NCBI GenBank assembly: GCA_002245135.1
Contig: NGBS01000871.1
Span: 496,001 to 560,000 of the forward strand
From: Proteromonas lacertae
Lineage: Eukaryota > Sar > Bigyra > Opalinata > Proteromonadidae
Direction: 5' to 3'
Length of the DNA: 64,000 nucleotides
Position numbers and translations under genes: made by a program. Numbering within the stretch: position 1 is the stretch's first letter; each line of letters begins with the position of its first letter. Shown here in pieces: positions 12,831 through 22,318 of this stretch. Under the pieces are notes generated by a model. The model saw only the letters and a list, made by a program, of their open reading frames with translations. It was not told the origin of the DNA and ran no database searches.

Positions 12831-14570
12831 ATGTCATTAACTTTTCAGGCTATTAAAGCTAAATCTGAAGCTAGGAACGCAGTATTTTTGTTATGCTAAT
12901 ATTTTTATAAAGGAGGAAAAGAAATTGAAAGATAGAAAGAGGAATATAACTGTTTTAGTTTATAGTTATTTAATGGATAATGGGTATGATAATTGTACAT
13001 TGCAATACTGTAGATTAGTAAGAACAGCAGAACAACTCAAAAATGAATCACAAATCCCTCTTAATAAATACCAACTAGCAGATAATATAGCCTTACCAGA
13101 CATTATACATGTATGAAAAATAGCAATATATATATTAGGAATATGAAGAGTATTATCAACTGAAATTTGATAGAAAACCAGTATTAGTCAGAAGTTCAGC
13201 AGTGCAAGAAACACCAGACGATGGATTACCAACACTTCCAACACTTGGTAATTTAACAGGCTTACCATCCATTCCAAATCAAAGAAATAAAAGGAATAAT
13301 AGCAATAATTCAACACATCGAAGTAGTGATAAAATAAAACAACCACAGCCACCAAAAGAGGAAAGACCAAATTCATCATCAGCCTTAGAATTAGTAGGAA
13401 TGACAATATCATTTTTTTTATAAATTCTAATAATTCTTTAACTCTTTTCTTTTTTTTTACCCACCTCAAGTAACAAATCCAGTTTCAACTCATACTCCCA
13501 AAGTTGATAAAGATGATTTCAGAATGAAATTAACTGACTTTATGAGAGGTTTAAATGATGAAAGTAGAGAATTAGCATTAATGATTTCACATGATATATT
13601 TTCTCAAGATCCAAATGTTCATTGGGATGATATTATTGGATTAGATGATGCAAAATCAATATTTCGTGAAGCTGTAGAAATGCCAATTAAATATCCACAA
13701 ATATTTACTGGTTTATTGAAACCTTGGCATGGAATGTTGTTGTATGGACCACCAGGAACGGGAAAGACTATGTTGGCAAAGGCTGTAGCAACTCAAGTAT
13801 GTATAAAAAATATTCAATTTATGTTTTTTTTTCCTTTTTTCCTTTTTTTATATTTTATTTTTGTATATATATAGTGTAATACAACTTTTTTCAATGTAAC
13901 AGCAAGTACAATGGTAAGCAAATGGAGAGGAGATTCAGAAAAGCTAGTCAGAATGCTATTCGACTTAGCTAAAATGGCTGCTCCTTCTACAATATTTATA
14001 GATGAAATTGATTCAATATTGTCTCAAAGAGGAGGTGGTGAAGGAAGTTCAGAACACGAAGCAAGTCATCGAATGAAAACAGAATTATTAATACAAATGA
14101 ATGGTCTAGCAAAATCTGATTCGTTAGTCTTCGTATTAGCTGCCAGTAATATGCCTTGGATATTAGATCAAGCTTTATTGAGAAGGCTTGATAAAAAAAT
14201 ATATGTTCCATTACCTATTAAAAGAGCAAGAGAAAATATGATTAGGAAATTACTCTCACCTTATGTGAAAGAAAGTGAAATAGATTTTGACTTTATAGCT
14301 GAAAAAACAAATGGATATTCAGGTTCAGATATAGAATTAGTATGTAGAGAAGCAGTAATGAGAAAAGGAAGATTATTAATGAGGAAATTAGATGCGTTAG
14401 AAAGAGATTCAACTCTATCATTTGGAAATGAATATGCAAAATTAGAACCAGTTACAATGGATGATATTGATAAAGCATTAGAAGTTACTAAACCAACAGC
14501 TATGAGAGATAATGATAAGTTTATTAGTTGGACCAATCAATTTGCTTCTAATAATGTACCAGATGAATAA
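12831..14570 (+). CDS. KATNAL2: Katanin p60 ATPase-like 2 (LisH-AAA microtubule-severing protein)
   Basis: KATNAL2-type proteins are AAA ATPases associated with cilia and centrioles. The N-terminus ([17 protein letters not shown]) leads into a LisH motif, [19 protein letters not shown] (residues ~30-50), the hallmark that separates this subfamily from katanin p60 and VPS4. The AAA core has the [19 protein letters not shown] entry helix, Walker A GPPGTGKT, Walker [20 protein letters not shown] pore loop, and [15 protein letters not shown] sensor and arginine-finger region. It ends in the Vps4-type helix [17 protein letters not shown]. Five introns: four are GT-AG; the one at 13406-13460 has AT-AC ends with a U12-type branch site and is the only splicing that keeps the frame (…LVGMT|PPQVTNP…). 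It is divergent from the SNARE gene. Confidence 0.9.
13406..13460 (+). other. Probable U12-type AT-AC intron in the KATNAL2-like gene
   Basis: The 55 nt segment begins ATATCATTTTT and ends TTTTAC. Removing it joins GGA ATG ACA to CCA CCT CAA in phase 0 and restores an open frame into the AAA domain. No GT-AG choice I tried keeps the frame: the only nearby GT (13395) is phase 0, while every nearby AG would need another phase or gives a stop. At 13434-13442 lies TTCTTTAAC, one mismatch from the U12 branch consensus TTCCTTAAC, 18-19 nt from the AC end, which is the spacing expected for minor-spliceosome introns. What is seen is the sequence and frame; use of the minor spliceosome is inferred. 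Confidence 0.8.
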
Positions 14571-14707
14571 TAAATAAATATAATGTTATAATTTATTGAT
14601 TTATTTTGTTGAATTTCTAAAAAGAAAAAAAAGAAAGAGTATATAACAACTAAGATTAATTAATAATAATAATAATAACACTCATAATATCTATCATTTT
14701 CTCTCTA

Positions 14708-15691
14708 TTAATTAGTTTTTTGATGGAATTTGGAATATAAACCAGCTGTATCTTCCCCAAACGGCATATATAATACTGTCAGAATAGTACCAAGCAAAGT
14801 AAAACCTAACATTATAGCTGTCCATATCATTATCTGATATTCACTGATATTATTAGAAATTTCTAGAACAGTCTTATTCGCTTCTTTCTTATCATCTGTA
14901 ACTTCCACTAAGTTTCTATAACCTGGCTTTATTTCTCTAGTTGTACCTGGTATGATTAATTTTGTCATTTGAGGTTCAGGAAATCCTACATATAACTCAA
15001 ACATCTTTGTTAACTCTAAATTAATTGTATCTTTATCTTCTGGTGACGCAAAGAATGGATCATCAATGTTTAAAATTGGAATATAAACAAATATTTTTTG
15101 CATTTTCTTTTCCATTTTTTCTTTAAGTTCCTTATACTGTTCTTTGATATATTCTATTTCTGTTAATAGTGTGTAATCATTTCTTCCATCTGGATTACCA
15201 ATACGAGTAAATGTCTATACAAAATAAATGTAATAGAATAATTAATACCACTGGACATAGATATTTGTTTAATGTAATACAATATCCTTCTATTTCTTCA
15301 TCCACAATTGCATCCATAACGTTCCATTCTCCTAAATTTGGTACGTTAGCACGAACTAAGTGTAATGCAGTATTATTGGATTCTATAGAATATAAAGTCT
15401 TGTTAAAATATGTCTGAACTGCTGGCAATCGTAAAATCACAGCTATTTTTATAAAAAGTGGGTAAAAATACAAGATGCAGCACCATCGAAGATAAAAAAA
15501 ACTTGAGTACGAGCATAAGTTGTATTGTCTTTGGGTGTATTTTTTCCTAAAGATTAAAAGCAAAATACCGGTTGCAGTAGATGCTTTGTGAATATTTTTA
15601 GTCTTTTGCTTCTTTGATCCAGCCTACACAATTATTGAATGTAAAATACATAAATAAGTGAAATAAAAAGAAACAGTAACAAGTATTTCAT
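14708..15691 (-). CDS. Type I membrane protein resembling V-ATPase accessory protein ATP6AP2 (renin receptor)
   Basis: A signal peptide (MKYLLLFLFISLIYAG) starts at 15691. After it lie a luminal region, a coiled segment (YIKEQYKELKEKMEKKMQK), and one membrane helix near the C-terminus (IMIWTAIMLGFTLLGTILTVLY). A short cytoplasmic tail follows, MPFGEDTAGLYSKFHQKTN. The helix followed by a tail with M.....D...LY.+F fits the C-terminal transmembrane/cytosolic part of ATP6AP2 and fungal/amoebal relatives, which help assemble the V-ATPase in the ER/Golgi. About 290 residues in five exons with 26-34 nt introns. The luminal half (SSVILRLPAVQTYF, IVDEEIEGYC) I do not recognise on its own. The alternative is another type I ER protein with a similar tail. 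Confidence 0.5.
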
Positions 15692-15883
15692 TGTGAAATC
15701 TCAAAAAGAAATATTGAATAACAAGCTTTTGCTTGAATGTATTATGATGATTATATCATGTCCTCATTGATAAAATGAATTACATATAGTTAGAATGAAC
15801 TGTAATATCGATGTTTAGATTGAACAAACATAAACAAAAAGCTAATAACAATAATAATAAAAAATAAATCAACAATACAACTC

Positions 15884-16950
15884 TTATCCAAGAATACCAC
15901 GACTTTTCCTAGCAACTAAAGACTGTAAATAACATATCTGAACAAAGCAAACTATAAAATAAGTAAATCCTTCTAGCAAAGTATATCCATTTAATCTCTT
16001 GTTAGTGCTTTCTTGTGTAGATTGATGTCTCTTATGTCTTAACCCCATATAATTCTGTTCTCTTGCAATAGCATTCAACTCATTAGTAATTTGTTTCAAT
16101 TTCTCTTCTAAAGGATTAGTTTTTGAATCTTTCTGCTTCTCTTTCTTTGTTCTAGTTGATAATCCAAATGTAACAACTCTATTTTCAGCAGAATAAGGTG
16201 AATTTGAAAAACAAAATTCATATCTATCACCTTTCTTTACTGAAGTATATTTAAATACTTGTTCACTATTATTTTCATCATATAATACATTACCTAAATG
16301 ATTTGTTACTTTCAAGCTTACTCTCAAATCTTCTCCACTTGTTACATAATAAGCACCTCTTATCGTTTGTTTATCTTTGTTTGTTGTTTCAGAAAAACAA
16401 GATATCTGGCCTGGCGGTATTATAAAGTTATAGGATGTATCTGGATCAAATTCATCTAGTAATTCTTTATCATCTGATTTTAAATTATTCCATTTTTCTA
16501 ATCTTCGAATTAATGGAGCAGTTTTTGAGTTTTGTTGTTGTATTGATGGAGTTACATTCGCTTCTGGTGGTTTTTGTTTTTCAAGAAGTTGAAATTGTTC
16601 ATCAATATGAAAAAGAAAATGTTGTATGTCTGAATGGGATGTTCTTCCAGCTTCTTGTAACATTTGTGCTTTTCTTTTCTGTTCCAATAATTCATTGTAT
16701 AAATGTAAATACATGGATGGAGTTAAATTGGTAGGTGATGTTTCAGTGATTAAAGTAGGAAAAAGCTGTGGTAAATCTGAAGCTGGTATCTTTTCACTTA
16801 ACAATGACTTAAAAGCGTTCATATCTTTAGCTAATTTCAACTTTTCTACTAATTTTGTTGCATTAACTATTAAAAATTAGCACAATTAAATATACTTGCA
16901 TTAATAATCACAGATAACAACAATATATACTTTAGTGAGTGATGAAGCAT
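15884..16950 (-). CDS. p24/TMED family cargo receptor with N-terminal extension
   Basis: p24 proteins cycle between ER and Golgi as cargo receptors of COPII/COPI vesicles. The start at 16950 gives a signal peptide (MLHHSLKYILLLSVIINA) split by one intron. The GOLD domain runs from about residue 165: YNFIIPPGQISCFSE, TIRGAYYV, VSLKVTNHLGNVLYD, GDRYEFCFSN with the two conserved cysteines. A coiled segment (EEKLKQITNELNAIAREQNY) and the family motif R...H..T.ESTN.R lead to a single membrane helix and the tail YLQSLVARKSRGILG. Typical p24 proteins are ~200-230 residues with GOLD right after the signal peptide; this one is ~345 because ~130 residues of helical, Asn/Gln-rich sequence are inserted before GOLD. 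The tail lacks an obvious KKxx signal. Divergent from FKBP with 79 bp between start codons. Confidence 0.85.
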
Positions 16951-17029
16951 TTTTAAAAAAATGAATATTAGTCAAACAGTAACTCAAGCCTATTTTATTT
17001 TTTGGTTATATATCAAAATCAAAGGATTT

Positions 17030-17489
17030 ATGTCCAGTGTAATTATTTCTATAATATTATTTTACGCTAGAGAGTAAAAGTTGAAATAGTTACAGCAGGA
17101 GATGGAGTAAACTATCCCAAAAGTGGTAACAATGTTACTATTCATTATACTGGTTATGTATTATTTTTTTCATATTACTATTATTAGTTGTCGGACACAA
17201 CAAAGTTTGATTCATCAAGAGATAGAGGAAAGCCGTTTGAGTTTCGACTTGGAGCAGAGCAAGTCATTCCTGGTTTGGATGAAGGTGTGTCACAAGTATA
17301 AATTATTACAGAATTATAAAGAATAGTTGAGTGTTGGTGAAAGAGCTAAAGTAACAATTTCACCAGAAGCAGCATATGGCGAAAGAGGATTTCCTGGATT
17401 GTATATATATATATATATAATATACTATATATAGAATACCACCAAATTCCACTTTAATATTTGATATAGAGTTATTGTCATTTTTTTAA
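17030..17489 (+). CDS. FKBP12-type peptidyl-prolyl cis-trans isomerase
   Basis: A single-domain FK506-binding protein, about 108 residues, catalysing proline isomerisation in the cytosol. The four introns are 31-36 nt; the last is a run of TA repeats. Reading after splicing gives [15 protein letters not shown], then FPKxG-like [68 protein letters not shown] and the last strand [11 protein letters not shown]. The active-site residues are all present: Y in HYTG, F of FDSSRD, F/F of PFEFRLG, V-I of QVIPGLDEG (where FKBP12 has W, here L), AYG, and the final F. The Trp-to-Leu change at the pocket base resembles many non-FKBP12 FKBPs and may weaken drug binding. The start is chosen at 17030 because it splices in frame. 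Confidence 0.93.
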
Positions 17490-17636
17490 TGTAATTTTAG
17501 ATGTTTATAGCATTTTGTACATTAAATTAATAAATAAGCACAATAATAGGAAAGATTGAAAGTTATAATTTATTATTATAAATTTGATCGTTTTATACTT
17601 TTCAAACTAGTTTGGTCATTTTTATTTTGAAAAGAG

Positions 17637-18100
17637 ATGGATATCAAAGCAATTACGAAATCTTTTGAAGAATATCCAGAAGCAGATCATGTATGTTATA
17701 TATATTTACTCGTTCATAGAGAGAAGAAATAAAAACAAGTTTGAAGAATGTATTTTCTAGCCTTACTGATTATACAAGCGAATCACTAAGATGTATATAA
17801 TCTGAGAATATTATATATAGCTGTGAATATGGAACTGGAGTCTTTTTTGGAAGTATTAAAATCAACCAATTCAGAAATAAAAGAATATAGTCCTGCTGTA
17901 CAAGCTATTGATCTATGGAATAAACACCTGGAAGAATGTTGTATATATGCTTACAATGTAATTTAAGTTTAGTTCACGTAATTCAGCCACAAGTGAAAGA
18001 ATTAAAACAGTTACAAGCTCAAACAGCTCAATTAAAACAATATTTACAAGAGATTGACCAATATGTTACTCAATTAGAGAATACTGTGAAAGAGTTGTAA
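17637..18100 (+). CDS. Small coiled-coil protein, function unknown
   Basis: The gene was reconstructed from four short exons and gives a ~128-residue acidic helical protein: MDIKAITKSFEEYPEADH, then REEIKTSLKNVFSSLTDYTS, then LESFLEVLKSTNSEIKEYS, and a C-terminal coiled coil rich in Gln/Leu (KELKQLQAQTAQLKQYLQEI). All introns fit GT-AG (GTATGT, GTATAT, GTTGTA donors) and preserve phase. I do not recognise the family; size and shape resemble small adaptor subunits (BLOC-1, kinetochore or dynactin small subunits), but nothing diagnostic is visible. A perfect 12 bp palindrome CAAACTAGTTTG lies 23 bp upstream of the start. Confidence 0.65.
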
Positions 18101-18254
18101 TAAACATTATATTTAATTTATATTTTGTTTTTAATTGTATTATTAGAATGTTAATATCATTCTTTCATAGAACGAGATTGTATCAATACTGTAACACATA
18201 ATAATAATTATGAGATATAATTATAATTATTTATTGTTGAAGCTACTTTTCAAC

Positions 18255-21200
18255 TTAAACAGGAGGGTAAAAATAGGGCAAAATTCGATAAGGACGCCTT
18301 TTGTCCAACCCAATGTTGAAGTATTCTTTGGATAATTCTTTCTTTTCTTCTTTACAAATTCCATCTATTTTGATTAATCCAATTGTTGAAAATGTTTTTA
18401 AGAATGATTTTAATTCTGATTTATCTATATTTTCTTTTACAGTTATAGATAATTCATCTAAATTCTCAAATAATTCTTTGTTTTCTATCATCATTCTCAA
18501 TTCACTTTCATTCAATTCATTTCCAGATATAATTATTTCTTCTAATTTTTTACATTTTTTTAATCTTTCTATTATCATTTTTAATCCCTTTTCACTCATT
18601 CCAATATCTATCAAAATTATAGAATAATATCCATAAAATACTAGAAAGATTTAATGAGTATATTTTCATTCTCACTGATTTAATTAATACTATAAAAGAA
18701 TCAAAATATTTACATATTATTTCTACCCCTTCATCCCCAATTTTATTATCATTAATGTAAATATATCTATCTGAATAATTTGGCAAAGTATCTGTTAATT
18801 CTTTTAATCCTTTTGAAGTAATGTTGTTGTTGGATAAATTAAGTGTTTTACCATCAATCTGTTTAATTAATGAAATATGAGAATCATTAATACTCATATC
18901 TATTACATAAAAATACATATCTTATACTCGAAAAATCATATTCTTTATATTCACTAACATAATATAGTTTTCTACTTTTCTTTTTAACACAATAATCCAA
19001 ATAATACTCCAATTCTTCATTTGCCCAGGATGTATTATTCATTTGAATAAATGGATTTTCTTCTTTTTCTAATGATTTTGAACAAATTGATTTTAATCCA
19101 TTCATTGTTATATTATTTCCACTTAACTTCAATATTTCACAATCTCTACTAATTAAATCTGTTTTATTTGCCAATAATATCACATTTTCATCATCAATTG
19201 AGACATTACTTAAATTGATAATATTATCTCTATTTATTAACATATTTAATTTGTTTAATAACAACTTCATTCCATCATTTCCAATAGGATTACCTATTGA
19301 ATTATTATCAAAAAAATATTATCTATATACCATGAAGGATTACTGGACAAATGTTTATATATTTTTGAACATAATTCATTATATACTCTAATCCAATTGA
19401 ATCTATATTGTTGTAACTAATATCAATTATTAAGTTATAGGGATCTCTAATATTTAAAATCTTTAGACCATCAATCAAATACATTAATCCATTTGTAGAT
19501 AATCCCATTTCTATTTTATTTTAGATTATAACAACTATACTTGAACAATTTATTATTATACCACAAATCCTAGTAGCTTCTTTCTTTATTAGATGTAAAT
19601 ATGGAGATAATAATTTCATTCCTTCATCTCCTATTACATTTCCATATAATTGAAGACATTTCAGACTTGAAAATGAAGATAAATTGTTAATCAGGATTTT
19701 TATACTTTTATAAGATAGTCTATTATCTAAAGATTATAATAAATTTCCGATATACTACTTAAATCTAACTTGACTATCACTTTTAATTCACTTGATCTTA
19801 AAGAAATGAATGATTTGAAAAAATCATCACCTATTACTGAATTATCTAAACACAATTCATTATAGCTATATTCATTATAGATATATTGCATTAATTTTGG
19901 AATGTCTTTATCTACCAATAATTCTTTACTTTCGTTATAACCAAATTTTATCTTTGATATAGTATATTTGGAGAATAAGGCTTTTAATCCAACTGAATGA
20001 ATATGTTTGTTATATAAAATATTAATTTCATTAATATTTGGATATTTGTATAATTCTTCTGATAATACTACCATTGAATCGTCATTTAAATTCATTCCTG
20101 ATAAATCCAAATCACATCTATCAATCAATAAATGCAAATATGGAAGTAACAATTTAAATCCTTTTGAACCAATTGGATTATCTATGTTAATGTACAATAT
20201 AATTATTAAAACATATACATTTTAAACTAACATATGTTAATTTCATGAATGGAATTGATTTCACAAACGATTCTATGAAATCAGAATTAAGACTACTTCT
20301 TGATAAATCTAAAAACTCTAAACTTGATAGTTGAGAAAAACATGATCCAAATAATGATTGATATTCAACTGGAACATTAATATGACTACTATAATGAAGA
20401 TCTAAATAAATACAAAATGTTTTGAATTATACAATTCGTCATGTCTTTTGGATTGATAAGTTTTATTATTCTGAAGAAATAGTTAATCCCTTCTTTACAC
20501 AAACAAATAGAGTTTTGATTAATACTTATTACATTGAAAGTATTCATTTGGAATAGTGCTTTATCTAAATAACATTCTTTTTCACATTCAATATGTCTAT
20601 GAAGAATGTGAAATTTCAGTTTATTTTGTATTGAACCATTATATGTATATATGTTCATCATTACTAATAAAGCTAATACACTTTCATTATATTCTTTATT
20701 GTATATATATTATAATTCATCTCGAATTCTTTCTCTTTTATTATTTTGAAGAAAATATTCTGCTTTACTATTAAATGGCAATATTTCTATTATATAATCA
20801 TTATTATATAAAATATCTTTTCTTTCTTTACACATCACTATATTGTTATCATCATCTTTCATTATCTCACTCATTTCTATCATTTCTTTTCTCAACTCTT
20901 TTAAGTTTATTCTATCTTCACTCTTCACTTTTAGTATTTTGTTCATCATTATTTTCATCATATTATCACATTTCATATCCAAATTGTATTTACATCTTAT
21001 TATATTCTCCTTTATTTTATTCATATTTTCATCTTCATTGAATGGTAATTTCTTACAAATCATTTCATATAATATACATCCAATAGACCAAATCACACTT
21101 CTTTCATTACATTCATATCCATTCAATTCTTCTGGAGATTTTAAGCAAATATCATATATTCTCATATATTCTTCTTTTCTCAGTAAATCTAGGAATAAAT

Positions 21201-21695
21201 CACACAACTTTATTTTACCATCATCTATTATTATATTGCTACTCTTCAAATTACTAACTATTATATTATATTCATCCAAAATAATCAGTAAATTACATAG
21301 TGAAGATATTACATAACACACATGACCTCTTTGTAAGTATTTACACTGAATAAGCTCTTCTATATCATGCTTATAATATTCTCTTACCAATACCATATAT
21401 TCACTGCAACTACTCAACTGAAATGCTTTATAAGGACACATAAAGGTGGAACAACAGTCTAACAACAATGAGCTAACTTCCAAGAATTTTAATACTTTCG
21501 TTTCACTAATTTCACAAACATTAAATATTTTCATCATCTTACTACCATTTTCACGTTGCATTACTAAATTTACTTCACCAACACTTTTTTTAACCCTTTC
21601 TTTTATCTACAAAAATAAAACAATTAAAATACTTCAGAACCAGATAATAATAGTAAGTATATAACATCATCTACAAAAGATTTTAAACAAAACAT
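18255..21695 (-). CDS. Degenerate protein-kinase-like domain fused to leucine-rich repeats (copy A)
   Basis: A protein of roughly 1,030 residues, in about nine exons, starting MFCLKSFVDDVIYLL at 21695. Residues ~25-290 have kinase fold landmarks but lack catalytic ones. The glycine loop is reduced to KKSVGEVNLV. The HRDLKxxN loop reads IIVSNLKSSNI, so the His-Arg-Asp triad is lost while Lys and Asn remain. DFG reads DLF, APE reads SPE, and the F-helix DxWSxG is VIWSIG. A pseudokinase is therefore likely. LRRs of the ribonuclease-inhibitor kind follow: LDLSNNRLSYKSIKIL, LQLYGNVIGDEGMKLLSPY, IIDISYNNIDSIGLEYIM, LKLSGNNITMNGL. A close paralogue lies at 57775-60010 in the opposite orientation; introns fall at matching places. 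The protein could be an intracellular sensor or scaffold; function is not known. Confidence 0.75.
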
Positions 21696-21697
21696 TT

Positions 21698-21711
21698 TCA
21701 AACTTGTTTGA
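21698..21711 (-). promoter_or_regulatory. Palindrome-like element next to the copy A start codon
   Basis: TCAAACAAGTTTGA on the minus strand, ending two bases before the ATG. The same 14-mer sits at 57759-57772 before copy B. A related perfect palindrome CAAACTAGTTTG is at 17603-17614. Confidence 0.45.
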
Positions 21712-21790
21712 CTTAAAAATACACCGTATAAACTGTATTAGATGTATTTCAACTAATCAAGCCGCAATGCTTGACAGTTTGTTTTTCTAA

Positions 21791-22033
21791 ATGCCTTTAG
21801 TGAGTTATGCACAGTATAAATTATGTCAAGATGAATTTGTAATAAGTTTATCAATACTGCAAGTATGAAATTGACAATCTAATTTGGACTAGAAAGAAAT
21901 CCAAAAGTTTAAAAGTAGACTACTGGATGTAAGGGTATTAAAATTCTTTTCAATTGTATGATGTATGAAATATGGTTTTTAGAATGAAGAAGAGTGTTTT
22001 AATTCTATTTTTAGTTTAGAAAGAGGTATAGTG

Positions 22034-22091
<58 letters not shown>

Positions 22092-22305
22092 AAGTGAATT
22101 ATTAGATGAAGAGTGTATAATGGAAGTATGTAAGAGAGTAGAAAATATGTTTATGAAATTACAAAGTATTTGTGGTTTATGTATATAGTTTATAGTAAAA
22201 CAATTTTCACCTATAATATGGAAGTTGCTATACAAAGACAGTGTTCCGAATAACATAAAAGAATCATTTGATTTATATACAAATTCAATACCTGTTGATT
22301 ATTAG
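21791..22305 (+). CDS. Small hypothetical protein (~110 aa)
   Basis: Five short exons give one frame: MPLVSYAQYKLCQDEFVISL, then KEIQKFKSRLLDNEEECFNS, SELLDEECIMEVCKRVENMF, KQFSPIIWKLLYKDSVPNNI and a final SFDLYTNSIPVDY stop at 22303-22305. All introns have GTAT/GTAA donors and TAG acceptors, and phases agree. The third intron carries a ~50 bp (TA)n microsatellite. The protein is acidic and helical and does not look like a family I know. It is divergent from the copy A pseudokinase gene (95 bp between start codons). The exon structure makes it a probable gene, but the reading is reconstructed by eye. Confidence 0.55.
22037..22086. repeat. (TA)n microsatellite inside an intron
   Basis: About 50 bp of uninterrupted TA dinucleotides, lying within an intron that starts GTATAGTGA and ends ATGTAG. 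It is one of the two longest such runs in the window and is likely to be polymorphic. Confidence 0.95.
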
Positions 22306-22318
22306 TATATAAATATGA

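Noticed and set aside
13390-13475. GT...AA or frameshifted junction in the KATNAL2-like gene
   Set aside because: An AT-AC intron with a U12 branch site explains the frame completely.
12831-14570. VPS4 or spastin identity for the AAA ATPase
   Set aside because: The N-terminus has a LisH motif and no MIT domain, and the linker-AAA sequence follows KATNAL2.
20389-20460. Frameshift in pseudokinase copy A near LINPKDMTN
   Set aside because: A 31 nt GTATAA...TTTAG intron in the right phase joins MTN to LHYSSHINV, so copy A is intact there.
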